From contig CM068314.1 in NCBI GenBank assembly GCA_034766995.1, forward strand, positions 15,496,701-15,560,700: a DNA stretch of 64,000 nucleotides, in the 5' to 3' direction. The first letter of the stretch is position 1, and each line of letters begins with the position of its first letter. Source of the stretch: Acanthacorydalis orientalis (Eukaryota; Arthropoda; Insecta; Megaloptera; Corydalidae). Shown here one piece after another: positions 1 through 11,191 of this stretch. The notes below the pieces were generated by a model. That model had not been told where the DNA came from and did not search any database. It was given only the letters and a program-made list of their open reading frames with translations. A program made the position numbers and the translations under genes.

Positions 1-1423
1 AAGTTAATGAAAAATAATCATTTTAAACGCTGATATTTAAATTATTGTTTTTATAGCAGAGATTTACTAATTAGTATTCAAATATACTAATTATGAAAAT
101 AAATAAGAAATGAAAAATACATTTAATGTATTATATTGTACTACTATGTAGTAAACAAGATGATATATGCTAGGGAAGAAAAGTTGAATATCTTAATATC
201 TGCCAAATTTTCATTTTATGATTTTGACATCGAAAAATAAAATTACAAAATTTAGAAACGTTCGGCTGCGTTACCGTTAATCATTTCGATTCGTTGACAT
301 AATAAATATTTGTATAATTAGATACTAATGATTGAAAATTGTGCCAATCGTCAGTAAATGTTTTAATCAAAATAATTCAATGTTATTGATAATATGGTAT
401 TGATTTTTCTTTCTAATATTTCACTTGCAACGTCTAAAAATCATTTTTTAATATACTTTTAATGTAAGTTGTAGATTTATAACTGTATCAGTGATACTTT
501 CTTACAAATGCAACGATTTGCGTGCGAAGAAAGTTATTTTTAATCAAATGCAAATAATATCGATTACTGCATGTGTTTGATGTTATTGTTTTATTTAACG
601 TTGTAAGATGCATTCCTAATAGTCTCCACTTAATGTATTAAAATAGATCTTTTTCAGAGAAGAATTTCGAGTTAATTGTACCGATAATGTTTACAGATGA
701 AACTAATAGGTTATTTGACTTGAAAACGAAACAAACTTCGAACATTAATAGCATCTGCATGTATGTGCAACTATATTACAATCTCTTCAGTTGAATGCTC
801 TCTGGAATGTTAATTTGAAATGTTTCTTAATTAATTTGTTATTTACTAACTTTTCTGTTTATACTTTTCGAAAATATATATTGATGGTTATATAAAAACA
901 CAGTTATCAATAAATATAAGAAATCTACTTAATTTTTAGGTATTACGATTTAATACTACATTTGTTGATTGATTTAGATACAAATAATAAGAGGGAATGA
1001 GCTTGTAAAATTCATAAAAAAAAACTATTCGTCTGGGTATTTCAACGAAATACTTTATTAATTAACCGTGAATAATTTCAATTAAAAATAAGTTAACTTT
1101 ATTTTCTTGTCTATTGATTACTGACTTATCGTTTAATAATTTGCGAGAACGTTTTCAAGTTCCATAAGCAAATGAAAATTTTCATAACTCTAACCCAGTT
1201 TTAATCAAAATTTTAACAAGCATAGAATTCAGAAAACTTTGTCTTCGGAAGAGCGAAAGGAAGTGGCCTATATACCAGTAGAGACCTTTAATATCAGAGT
1301 TTACAAAGTCAGATTTTTATTGTTGTTGTTTTCGTTACGCGCGCGGGAATTTTCATATAACATTAAGACATTTTTCCAATATTTTCCTTTTACTACTACG
1401 TGTTGCGTGTTTATATACACACT
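1..1423. other. AT-rich non-coding stretch, nothing recognised
   Basis: Unique-looking AT-rich DNA with stops in all frames. I see no splice-bounded open frame, RNA gene or transposon terminus. A short open stretch entering the TA tract near 1239 begins with TTG and then encodes Tyr-Ile repeats, so it is not a gene. Confidence 0.6.
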
Positions 1424-1430
1424 TATATAT

Positions 1431-1499
<69 letters not shown>

Positions 1500-1500
1500 G
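1424..1500. repeat. (TA)n microsatellite
   Basis: Pure TA dinucleotide run of about 50 bp at 1442-1491, flanked by imperfect TA/CA and TG-interrupted units. Confidence 0.97.
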
Positions 1501-1614
1501 CTTGTATGTATATAAGTTTGTGCTAAATTCTAATATAAGGACAAATAATTCAAAAATTCCGTGCTAACATGAAATATTAACGATTATTTACGTTACTTTT
1601 CGTTTAATAATTAC

Positions 1615-1760
1615 GTTTCAAGCTCTTGGATCGGCAAGAGGTGGCGTAAACTCGGGTTTGCCCCCCGTTACGTCACGATGGTCTCGCCTGCTTATCGATT
1701 GCTGTCGCTTTGGCTGCTACTTCACTGAAAGCACACTCTAGGTCAGTTTTTATTTCTTGA
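1615..1760. promoter_or_regulatory. GC/CpG-enriched islet with CRE-like site
   Basis: About 145 bp of clearly higher GC and CpG than the surroundings. It contains TTACGTCA at 1668-1675, whose complement TGACGTAA is a CREB/ATF-type site, next to a C6 run. A TCAGTT initiator-like hexamer lies at 1743-1748, but no TATA box sits about 30 bp upstream. No convincing reading frame is present. It could be a distal regulatory element, a weak promoter or a non-coding exon. Composition and motif are seen; the role is inferred. Confidence 0.35.
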
Positions 1761-2820
1761 CTGTTGCATCATCACGCTATATGTGTCTACAACACATAGA
1801 AAAGAGTGTGTATCTATAAATTGATAATGTACATGTCGAACACACACACACACAATCTATATACATTATTTGGTTTATGTGAAATCAGTTTCAATTTAAA
1901 ATGCATTAGTGCATTAAGTATACATTGTCATTGTTTTTTTATAGTTTTGGTATTGGATTTCTGTTTAATAGGATCTGAATGTAGTAATTTATATTTTTAG
2001 AAAAAAGCATAAAAATATTTCTACACAAATATTATCCTTTTAAGTAATCTTTATATTTCTTGTATTGAATATAATATATATTTTATAATATATTCAAAAT
2101 TTTTGTGATGAAAATAATGTTATATATTCATAATGTAAATTTTTGATCATGTGTTTGCTAACCACCGCCTTTTTCTTGAGATATTTTCTGTTCTATAAAA
2201 TGATTCGTTATATAATTTTGATATTTTTTCAAGTATATATATATATATATATATAATTTTACTAGTAAATAAATTTCATGTATCGAATAATATAACTTCC
2301 TGTTAGTTAATTCCTCGTATCAGATTAATTTTAATTACTGATTTTTTTTCGAAATATTTATACAATTATATTGCCGCAAACAAATTTTGATATTTTATTA
2401 ATTTATTTCTAATTTTATAAAGTTTTATCATCAAAAAATGAATCGTAATTATAACAATCTATTGTTTACGGAAAAATGTGAACATTGAAGTATTAGCCAG
2501 TATATCGAAAATGTGAGTTTGGTACATTTGATCATCCATTAAACTGGTCATTCTGGTTTTCTGGTAAAACAAACTTTAAATATGTTTTTACTTGATATTT
2601 TTAGACAAATATGAAACCGTTTGATTAAATTAATTGTTTACTTAATTACTTTTCAACAATATCTGTAATAAAATATACTATCAAAAGTATTTTTAAATTT
2701 TAATTTTATCTGAAACGTGAGCTGTTTCCACTTAAATAAAAAAATAATTTTTGCATCTCATTTATATTCTCTATAATTATAACCACTTTACTTTTTCTTT
2801 ACTATTTAGTACTCTACATT
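1761..2820. other. AT-rich non-coding stretch
   Basis: No coding signal. A short CA run at 1842-1853 and a 22-bp TA tract at 2234-2255 are the only repeats noted. Confidence 0.6.
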
Positions 2821-2860
2821 CGTGTTTCTTAACCGGTGGGTCGTGACCTTCTAGTATGCC
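2821..2860 (+). mobile_element. Solitary hAT-like transposon terminus
   Basis: The stretch from TTTCTTAACCGGTGGGTCG through GTGACC strongly resembles the CAGNGGTTCTTAACC...GGGTCGCGACC termini of hAT-superfamily (ZBED-type) elements. Two partial direct repeats containing CCGCAAG follow within about 60 bp. I could not find a matching inverted end (GGTTAAGAAA-type) downstream, so this looks like one end of a decayed or interrupted element. The family assignment rests on remembered terminus consensus only. Confidence 0.4.
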
Positions 2861-2932
2861 GCAAGAATCATAAATGAGGGTGTAGTATACCGCAAGCACT
2901 AGTTGTAGATAGATATAACTGACTTTTTAAAA

Positions 2933-3145
2933 ATGAAAACATTTTTATCAAAGTTTATAGTAGAAATCGAGAGTTACGTAACGAAATTTAATGTGGACGA
3001 AGAAATAAGAGTGATTATTTCGATAATAAAATCAGACTTCAATAATTATGTAGAAATAAATAAAGCTTCTTCACATTACGATTATAGTAAACGGGATGAT
3101 AATTTGTTGTCTGCTTGCAATAAAATAGCTATGAGAAGTTATTAA
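2933..3145 (+). other. 70-codon ORF, unrecognised
   Basis: ATG-initiated frame rich in Lys, Asp, Glu, Ile and Asn, with no TA-repeat content. It lies between a hAT-like terminus and a piggyBac fragment. I recognise no domain. It could be transposon-derived debris or a chance frame in AT-rich DNA, and nothing shows that it is translated. Confidence 0.15.
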
Positions 3146-3278
3146 TTTTTTTTATCATACATTTTTTTTATTATTCCTCATTAATATTGCTTATGGAGAA
3201 AAGAGAGAGATTGTTAAAAATATTAATTTGAAAGTTAAATGATCGTAGTATCACAACATTAGAAAATTACATCTCTGC

Positions 3279-3533
3279 ATGTTATTTGCCGAGTCCAGCT
3301 CGTCGTTCTATGCAAAAGTAGACAATGACGAGCTGTGCTCGTCTAGAATGTTTGAAGAAGGACGCATTTTAAATAAGAAGAATATATATATAAAAAATGA
3401 ATCTTTGATAATGCGTTTACTGTGCGCTATACATAACATTAGAACTGAAACAACTTGGCAATGCAAACGATGCCAAATAGCACTACATCTTCCAAAGTGT
3501 TTTGAGAAGTATCATATACTTCAAGATTATTAG
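3279..3533 (+). pseudogene. piggyBac-like transposase, C-terminal zinc-ribbon fragment
   Basis: The last roughly 35 residues of this 84-codon frame match the Cys-rich C-terminus of piggyBac transposases. It reads TTWQCKRCQIALHLPKCFEK, then YH, then DY and a stop. The family pattern is an aromatic residue-x-C-x2-C, then L-C, then CF-x2-YH. The first CxxC pair is incomplete (LLCAIH) and the usual LC is LH, so metal ligands have been lost. The catalytic DDD core (several hundred residues) is absent upstream. The ATG at 3279 is only an internal methionine. A GGGTTAA sequence at 3921-3927 could be the element's 3' end with its TTAA target. I read this as a dead, truncated piggyBac copy. Confidence 0.75.
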
Positions 3534-3697
3534 TGTATCTAACTATACCAGACGATAGTTGAGGATAAATATATAATTCCACTATAATATATTGTTGCCT
3601 TCTATACTGGTATTAACGTTATGGTCATACTTTTTTTCATTCAAACACTAGAACTGTACTTTTTTGGTCAAGTGTTATAAAGGAATTTCAGCTTTTT

Positions 3698-3699
<2 letters not shown>

Positions 3700-3742
<43 letters not shown>
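3700..3742. repeat. (TA)n microsatellite
   Basis: About 43 bp of TA repeats, inside the presumed 3' part of the piggyBac remnant. Confidence 0.97.
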
Positions 3743-3744
<2 letters not shown>

Positions 3745-3920
3745 CTATAACAAAGAGCATTCAATGTAAATTTATGAAATAAATACTGCTGTTTACTAAT
3801 AACCCCAACAGATTGGACAAGAAAGATGTCAATTTCTGTATTATCCACTGATCTATGAAACTAGGACAAATTAAATTGTATGCCTGAGCAATATTGCCTG
3901 TAAATAAATTGTAGGAGAAG

Positions 3921-3927
3921 GGGTTAA
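3921..3927 (+). mobile_element. Candidate piggyBac 3' terminus (GGG + TTAA)
   Basis: piggyBac elements end in GGG next to a duplicated TTAA target. This GGGTTAA lies 388 bp after the stop of the transposase fragment, a plausible distance. A matching TTAACCC left end was not found, so the boundary is tentative. Confidence 0.3.
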
Positions 3928-4553
3928 TGAAATTTCAAGCATTTTCAAATAATTATCAATAATATTGAAATGTGTATCTATATTCAGTTCCTATCTGATT
4001 ACACTGTTGTTCAAATACAACTATTTAATTTAAAATATAATTTGAAACGTATAGAAAATGTGTATAATAATTCCATTTCAAATTAAACATTAAATAGTTG
4101 CCCGATATATATATATATATATTATTTTTAATATTTTTTTTATAATGCATTTGCATATATATAATGTGTGAGTGCGTATAATAAAATGTCTGGAATTTCT
4201 ATTACGTCAAGACCGAATAATAAAACCGTACAATATGTCGGTGACACCGACAATGCCAAGTCGAACTATAGTCCATTTTATTGGATTTCATTTGTATATA
4301 AAAAAAGAACTAACTTTTTTGTATTCAATTTAATAGCAAAATAAAAGTACATTATGTAAGGTTTTAATCATTGCACTGGCAATAGGATTATTTCAAATAT
4401 TGAACGAGGACGAAGCGTCATTTCTAGAGTAAAATGGTAATTCGTATTTTAATTTCCGGTCGTTTCATAATCAGAGATAAATCACTGACTCCGTGTGAAA
4501 AATTCTAACGGTATATTTGCATCAGACTATCTCTAGATTTTATTCACAGTAAT

Positions 4554-4556
<3 letters not shown>
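3928..4556. other. AT-rich stretch with a 17-bp palindrome
   Basis: No gene seen. It holds a short TA tract (4105-4123), a TACGTCA half-CRE at about 4202-4208 and the perfect inverted repeat at 4236-4252. Confidence 0.6.
4236..4252. promoter_or_regulatory. Perfect 8-bp inverted repeat, 1-nt spacer
   Basis: TGTCGGTG-A-CACCGACA is GC-rich in AT-rich surroundings and perfectly dyad-symmetric, as dimeric transcription-factor sites often are. No factor is identified. A half-CRE lies about 30 bp upstream. Confidence 0.3.

Positions 4557-4630
<74 letters not shown>
4557..4630. repeat. (TA)n microsatellite, about 74 bp
   Basis: Uninterrupted TA dinucleotides, among the longer tracts in the window. 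Confidence 0.98.
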
Positions 4631-4633
<3 letters not shown>

Positions 4634-5218
4634 TAAAAAGTAAACTATCACGACTGATAAATCAATATTTATATCACAGTTACCACTTACAGATAATTAA
4701 AAATTCAAGTAAATAAATTAATAATTTCTGTTGATATACCGCAGAGACGATTGATGGGTGATTATTTATTTATTAAAAATCTTATTTATGACTGACATTA
4801 ATGTCAAATTATTTCATAATGAAAAATAACAATTTAGTAAATATTGAAAGTATACGAGATATTTGTTTATTACGTTCGAATAAAAAAATCACTATTTCAT
4901 TTTCATATTTATTAATTTATCGCTTTGCAAATAAAGTCGTATTTTAAGAAATCATATTAAATTATCGACAGTTCAAAATCAAATTATGATACGTTGGTGT
5001 TGCGACTATAAAATGTTTCAAGCAATTAATTTGACAATCTTGTACAGTAATTTCGAATCTAATTATACATTTTCCCTATCAAAAAATTACAGAAAATTGC
5101 TTGATATACAAAAATAAAATCATCTATACATTTATCCTTATTTTAAAAAATAATAATTTCCTCTTCATATTTTTCAATGAATAAAATTATTTTTATTTGT
5201 AAATACCCTATTAACATT
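4631..5218. other. AT-rich non-coding stretch
   Basis: Nothing recognised on either strand. Confidence 0.6.
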
Positions 5219-5428
5219 TCAACAACATCTGCTTTGTGTCGATGTGCAAGTGACGAGCACCTTTAGCCTTTCTTGTTCTGTTACCCTTAGGCCAATCACA
5301 AAATGCAAATAAGGCTCTTTTAACTGAATGGGTTCGTGTACATCAACGTAAGGAATTTCGCTGAAAGACGCTTTAGAAACGCGCAGACAGCTGCTATAGT
5401 TATGCACTAATCTGTATTTACATAACAT
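5219..5428 (-). CDS. Candidate small coding fragment, unknown protein
   Basis: A 69-codon ATG-initiated frame on the minus strand in a patch of near-balanced GC (about 5230-5420) that contrasts with the flanks. The composition is protein-like: mixed acidic, basic and aliphatic residues, including the run FSEIPYVDVHEPIQLKEPYL followed by HFVIGLRVTEQERL. The other five frames are broken. An AG acceptor-like site lies inside the frame near its start, so it could be an internal exon rather than a complete peptide. I recognise no family. Alternatives are a decayed transposon ORF or chance. Confidence 0.35.
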   Translation of the reverse strand: MLCKYRLVHNYSSCLRVSKASFSEIPYVDVHEPIQLKEPYLHFVIGLRVTEQERLKVLVTCTSTQSRCC

Positions 5429-6017
5429 GTTCTAATTCTCAGATAGGAAACTTTTAGTCAGTTATTAAAAATGATTTTGAAAATTGATATTTTAAGTCAA
5501 CTGATGTACATAGTTTTATTTGTATCATTATTTCTCTAATTAATTCCTGGTATTATGTTTTAAATAAATACTAAAACGTGTAATAATAAGATATATTAAA
5601 AAAATATCAATCATATTTTCATTATTTTTCACGAGGAAATACATTTTCTCCTTTAACGGAATAAAGGATGCAGCAGAAGTTAAGATGTTTGCATATTTAA
5701 CTGCTGACCATTACGTTATGAGTTCGAAGCTTGTCTTGCAGCAGATGTTCTTTCATTAAGAAATCGACTCTGTCTGGCAAAAAAAAAATAAATCTTTACA
5801 ATCTTCACTCTTAATAACGATAAAAAGTACATTGTACAAAATAATAGAACAATATGTATTCTTCGTAGTAAAATAAATACTTTTTTCATAAAGAGAAATA
5901 TTTTTTCAAAAATATTTTAATCGAACAGATTACTAAATTTTGTTTTAGTCAATAGGTTTATGAAATTAATTAGATTTATTAAAATTTAATTATATTTAAT
6001 AAATTACTTTTTAATTC
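5429..6017. other. AT-rich non-coding stretch
   Basis: Nothing recognised. There is a short GC-richer patch around 5660-5770 with no open frame. Confidence 0.6.
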
Positions 6018-6130
6018 CCACACGCAATCATTTTTTTCAATTTTTTTTTCTAATCAAAAATGTTAAATAATTGATTATCGATCATTTTGATTGTTGCTTA
6101 TTCCCATTTCGATGATTATATTTCATTGTC
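6018..6130 (-). repeat. Dispersed repeat family R1, minus-strand copy
   Basis: Read on the minus strand, this contains AACAATCAAAATGATC followed by a run toward AATAATTGATTA, matching the plus-strand copies at 6420 and 44370. With the copy at 6420-6495 it forms an inverted pair about 290 bp apart. Likely a decayed MITE or SINE-like repeat; family unknown. Confidence 0.45.
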
Positions 6131-6419
6131 TCAAAAGCGCTGAGGAACACAAAAATTTAATTTTTAAAATTGAATCTTACTACATATCTCTATATTCTAT
6201 ATATCTTACTTATCTTTCTTTAATACACCTCAACAGCCAACTCTTTGTTGGTTGTCCTTTTGTGTAATGATTTCCTTTTTGTCTATACTAGTTTATTGTT
6301 TAAAAAAAATTACATTTTGCTGTAGTACTGCCTGTAATGTTTAAAGTCTAATTCATTTATTTCCGATCTACTGAATGTTTATTTTTTTTAAAAAAAACTA
6401 GATTTTGATCTACCATAAT

Positions 6420-6495
6420 GCTCTGAGGATGTTGACATCCCCATTGAAATGCATAGAAAAAACAATCAAAATGATAACTGATTAATTATTTGGGG
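6420..6495 (+). repeat. Dispersed repeat family R1, plus-strand copy
   Basis: The core GAGGATGTTGACATCCCCAT, followed by AAACAATCAAAATGAT, aligns with degenerate copies at about 11890 and 44372. The similarity is seen by eye. Copy boundaries are approximate. Confidence 0.5.
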
Positions 6496-6525
6496 ATTAT
6501 TGGAAAATTTACACACATACACATC

Positions 6526-6619
<94 letters not shown>
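6526..6619. repeat. Compound (CA)n(TA)n microsatellite
   Basis: About 28 bp of CA repeats run directly into about 67 bp of TA repeats. Confidence 0.98.
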
Positions 6620-6622
<3 letters not shown>

Positions 6623-7619
6623 CTGTAAAAATATCAGCTTTACATTGTACAATTGAAACTTTTTTTAATTATTTTACTTGTTATAGAAATGTTTTTTTCT
6701 GTAGCCGTACATTTTAATATATATTTAATAAATTTTAATGATAAAGAAACGTTGCTTATAAATGATACAAAGACTATATATAAGAATTTACTGAAAGCAC
6801 AAGGTAAGATGAGAAGCGCGACATAATTTCAACGTCATACAATGAAATATTTAGCATATATCAAATTTAATACAAGCACAACGAGGTTCAAATTTCCCTA
6901 ATTAAACTGAAAATGAACTATTGTCTTCGTAAGTAGTCTTATATTGTTAAAGTCGATACATTAAAATGGATTAAGAATATTTTTGTATGCTTTTTATTTA
7001 AATCAAGAAGAAAAACCAGTATTGTTTTATGAATTTATTTTTTAAACATTTGATACTGTGGTTAATTTTTAAATAGTTCATTTTTAGTATATGTTCTCTT
7101 ATTGTATAGAATAATGCTGTAGTTCTTCTAAAAATCAATACGTTTTATCAACTATCTTAGTTTAAAAAAGTAAACATTATCTGATGATACACTTTGTGTG
7201 ATTTAATATAAAATTGAAGGCTTCATTGAACTATAAAATTATATTTTAATAACAATATTGTTTAATAGATATTTTAGAAATCTTTTTTTAAGTTTTGGTG
7301 TATATTTTTTATATTAAAAAATGAAATTGTAGAGTCTTAATAAATATAGTTTATAAATGTTAAAAAGTCATTTAATGAATAATATTTCATTTGTATTGCG
7401 TATAGAAAACATGTTAAAAATTTTAAATAACAGTTAATCTTATTCAAATCATTGTAATTTTTATTATAGACAGCAAAAAGTATATATTCAATAATTAAAT
7501 GATGTTTTAATTTAAATGAATAAACGTAAAGGCATTCTAAATGTCTGATTAAAAATACATTATCACAAACAATATAAATTTTGACTTTAATATCAATTTC
7601 ATATATGAATTTTCATTCC
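6620..7619. other. AT-rich non-coding stretch
   Basis: Nothing recognised apart from homopolymer and short TA runs. Confidence 0.6.
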
Positions 7620-7695
7620 GACACAAATCACGTTTTTCAATTTTTTCGAAAATGTCTAGTAATTGATTAATGATCATTTTTAAACGTTGATTAAT
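7620..7695 (-). repeat. Possible R1 repeat copy, minus strand
   Basis: The order of motifs (ACACAAATCACG, a T-rich run, then TAATTGATTAATGATCATTT) parallels 6018-6100, suggesting a diverged copy of the same dispersed repeat. Low-complexity AT content makes this tentative. Confidence 0.3.
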
Positions 7696-9244
7696 AATCA
7701 ATTATAGAGAAATTTTAATTAATTGTTTTGTGATTTATATAGAGTGAAAAATTCTTTTATAAAAGGTATATTTGTAAATGTAAATTGCAATAATTATTTT
7801 CTTTCCTTATTTACTATATACTATATATATGCAATTCAGTTTTAAAATTTCAAACATTTTTAACCTAAATAAAATTACTTATACATTTTACACAAATATT
7901 CAAATACTTTAGAAAATAGATAAACTTAGTTTTCAGTTCTCATTTCAACTTGATTTTTTCCAATTAAAATTGAATTATAATAAAATATTAATTAGTAAAT
8001 GAATTAATCAGTTTATTAATTTGGATTGTTTCATTCAATTATTAAATTGATTACAAATAAACATTCGGCGAAATAAAAAAAAAATCACTTGTGATCAAAC
8101 GATACTTGTATGTTTATACATGTAACATTTACATATTTTTTATTGACTAATTCACTTATCTCCATTGAAGTTAAGGTATAAATTAAACGAGCTGTGGAAG
8201 ACACTGTTTAAAATGTAAATGTAATTTACTAGTTACATATGGGAGTGGTGTTTGTGTAAATATGCGTAATTAAAATGATTTTTTTTACTTTCTGTATGAA
8301 AATTGTCAAATATGTAGATTGTATACATACATACACATGTATATATATATATATATAATGAATATATTCATGTATGTGTTATATTATGAGAGGGAGAAAG
8401 AGAAAGTAAATAAATTTTGTATTAATAACGCGAAAAGCTGAGTTATGCGGCATAATAGAGATGACTAAGAAAAATATTTAGGTTAAAGTAATAAATTTGC
8501 TCGAAAATGTTACATAAATAAATAAATTCTATTTTGCGAAATGTTCATCAATTTTAAGAGTACAATTCATATGCAGAACATTGTGTGTTGTATTGCGGAC
8601 AGTATTAAATATTAATATTAAGAATCATTTACTGTGATTTTTTTTCCGTCAACATACAATTATTCACAACATATGAGATTATAAATAAATAACTAAACAA
8701 ATAGATACATACGTATTAAGAACTGAAACTATACTATAATAGAGAATGGAAATTTGTTTCGAGATCTATGTCTTTGATTTGTTTGCCAACAGACACGAAA
8801 ATGTCGTCCATAATTTAAAACAAACGGTCGTTTTTACCAATGTCTCGACTGAAGTTTATTATGAATTACTTCCTTTGTAGAATACTTGGTAAATGATTTA
8901 ATTTATCGCTGTCAAACTGACAGTTTGCAATTTTGTACAGCCTACGAAATAATTTATACATTTTATTCGAAATAATGATGAAAAAATAGAACGAGTTTAA
9001 ATAGAACGTTGAGTGCATTTTCTGACACTTGAAATGCACTGTACAATAACTCATCTCCTCGTACAATAATGTCAATATATTACTTCTACATTTTTTAATA
9101 AAAAGCCAAATGTTCAAACCGTGCTTATGGAATATGTGAACTGAATGATGAAAATGTGCAGTAGACGTGCAAGTTTTATGCTCTTTATTGCACTTTACAT
9201 TCTTTTTTCCATTTAGTTTTTATTGCACTTTTTGTACATATATG

Positions 9245-9249
<5 letters not shown>
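7696..9249. other. AT-rich non-coding stretch
   Basis: No gene seen. A short TA tract occurs at 8340-8357 beside CA/TG-rich sequence. The minus-strand frame at about 8866-9117 is Lys/Phe/Ile-rich with no recognised domain, and I do not call it. Confidence 0.55.

Positions 9250-9318
<69 letters not shown>
9250..9318. repeat. (TA)n microsatellite, about 69 bp
   Basis: Uninterrupted TA run preceded by TATG/TG units. Confidence 0.98.
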
Positions 9319-9321
<3 letters not shown>

Positions 9322-10626
9322 TCATTGGTTATTTATTGATTCCATTTATCTGACTTACATTTCTAGTCATTAATGAAATATATTATTCGGAATTGCATCA
9401 TTCAGACATCTTGAATACATTTACAGTTAAATATATAAAAGAATCATTCAAAAGATAGAAGAACATATAAATTCTATTTTTTTTATGATTCTTCAGAATG
9501 TATCGAGTTGATTAATTTTACATTTTCTGCTTATACACAAGTCATATTTCGATAAGATTGATTGTATATTCTTAAACAACTCTTTTGAATAATAAATGAT
9601 ATTTCAAGTTAATAGCATTTGAAAATAAAAATATAAAATGTTTATTTTTAAACTACACTTTTTTACTTGGTTTTTATATTGTATGTACATTTGATTGTTT
9701 GTTCATTTTTTTTGTACGTACAAATTTACATAGTTCCGACATATATTGAAATTGTATATCGACATAGATTTTTATTCCGATGTTAATATGATGTTAATTG
9801 AAGGTTGTTCATTGCGTGTATTGTGTTTAAAAAACTGTTTGTACTCATTTAATGACCTTTTAAGTGGATGTAAAACTACTAATTCAAATTCACTGAAAAT
9901 ATTTATTTGTTTTTTTTGTGTAAACGCAATCTGGCGGCTTAATAATTTCAATTGATGGAAAAATCTTTTCTTGATTTTTATTAATAATGCTATTTTGTTT
10001 CTTAGTGTTTTGTAAATTTCAATTTATTTAAATACATAATTCGCTTTTTTATATAATAAATTTAAAATTGAAATATTTTTCATATATGTGTTGTTTATAA
10101 GAATAGTTTTGTTACTTGATATATAAATAAAATAATTTAAAATATAAAACTGAAAACACAGTAATATTTTAAATATAACATTCATAAATATTAAACGATA
10201 CATAAATTGCAAATATGGCTGAATTGAAAATATTTAATTAGTAATGAGTTGAAGGAAAATTAGTCAGTCATTATTAAAAATGTTAATGAATCCTTTGCGT
10301 TATAAATATCGTCCTCTTATATAACAAAAAATACATCCTGTTATGAAATATTGACGTTTGAATTAGATTTTTATCCATATTTAAGTGAAGCTCGAGAATA
10401 CAGATGCATATACATGGAAACATTTTTTTTTCTTATTATATTCGAGCTATTCCAACTGTGCTTCATTGTGAATTTAAATTGGATACTTTGTAATTTGATT
10501 CCTCCGGGTTTAACATTCTGATTCTGTCAATACTGAAAGATTGCTCTCTCAGCATAAACCATGTTTTCATATAACTGTATTTCATGTATGCTAGAAAGTC
10601 TTTATTCAAACGCATGTTAAACAACA
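9319..10626. other. AT-rich non-coding stretch
   Basis: Frames at about 9746-9955 (plus) and 10024-10212 (minus) are AT-biased and show no recognised domain. No other structure found. Confidence 0.55.
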
Positions 10627-10632
10627 CGCACG

Positions 10633-10666
<34 letters not shown>
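10627..10666. repeat. Compound (CA)n(TA)n microsatellite
   Basis: CA repeats followed by a short TA run. Confidence 0.95.
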
Positions 10667-10824
10667 AGCTCCAATTAATAGATTCATGGTAATTATATAA
10701 ATATTTATTTACTTTGATCAATTAATAATAATTTCCAGTAATATAAAATGACGAATATTTATGCACCTAAAATATATTTAAAAATATAATCATTTTTCAT
10801 GCAATATGTGATATTTTGTTATGA

Positions 10825-10864
10825 CATATATATATATATATACACACATATACATACATACATA
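10825..10864. repeat. TA/CA/CATA microsatellite abutting a MITE
   Basis: A TA run, then CACATA and CATA units, ending exactly at the left boundary of the TA-flanked element. The element may have inserted into an existing microsatellite. Confidence 0.9.
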
Positions 10865-11128
10865 CAGTGGCTCACACAGGAGGGAGCCAAGGGTCCCTGG
10901 CACCCTCCAAACGAAAAAGAAAAATCTTTATTCCCTATATATACACAGACAGATTAATGTAACCACGACTGAAGTAATTCAAGAGGTTTGTAAAAAGAAA
11001 AGAAAACTGGATTTTATTCTTTAACTGAATTTTTATAATCACCTAATGAAATTTTATTGAATTCGCATTAAATTTTTGTATCCGTTCAACTCGCCCTTCT
11101 CCAAGGTTAAATCCTGAGTGCTCCACTG
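10865..11128. mobile_element. 264-bp MITE, Tc1/mariner-like, TA target duplication
   Basis: The left end CAGTGGCTCACACAGGAGGG and the complement of the right end, CAGTGGAGCACTCAGGATTT, form imperfect terminal inverted repeats of about 20-28 bp (CAGTGG, CAC and CAGGA shared in register, then CC-x-TGG-like bases). A TA dinucleotide sits immediately outside both ends (10863-10864 and 11129-11130), the expected Tc1/mariner target duplication. The termini are GC-rich and the interior AT-rich with no transposase frame, so this is non-autonomous. TA is common here, so chance TA flanks are possible, and an 8-bp hAT-type duplication was checked and not found. Confidence 0.65.
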
Positions 11129-11129
11129 T

Positions 11130-11139
11130 ATCTCTCTCT

Positions 11140-11189
<50 letters not shown>
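11130..11189. repeat. Compound (CT)n(TA)n microsatellite
   Basis: A CT-rich run leads into about 47 bp of TA repeats immediately right of the MITE. Confidence 0.96.

Positions 11190-11191
<2 letters not shown>

Noticed and set aside
1239..1526. 95-codon frame
   Set aside because: Starts with TTG and half of it is the TA tract.
2829..3927. A full piggyBac element from TTAACC at 2829 to GGGTTAA at 3927
   Set aside because: The left sequence after TTAA (CCGGTGGGTCG) does not invert-match the right (CCCCTTCTCC) and fits a hAT terminus better.
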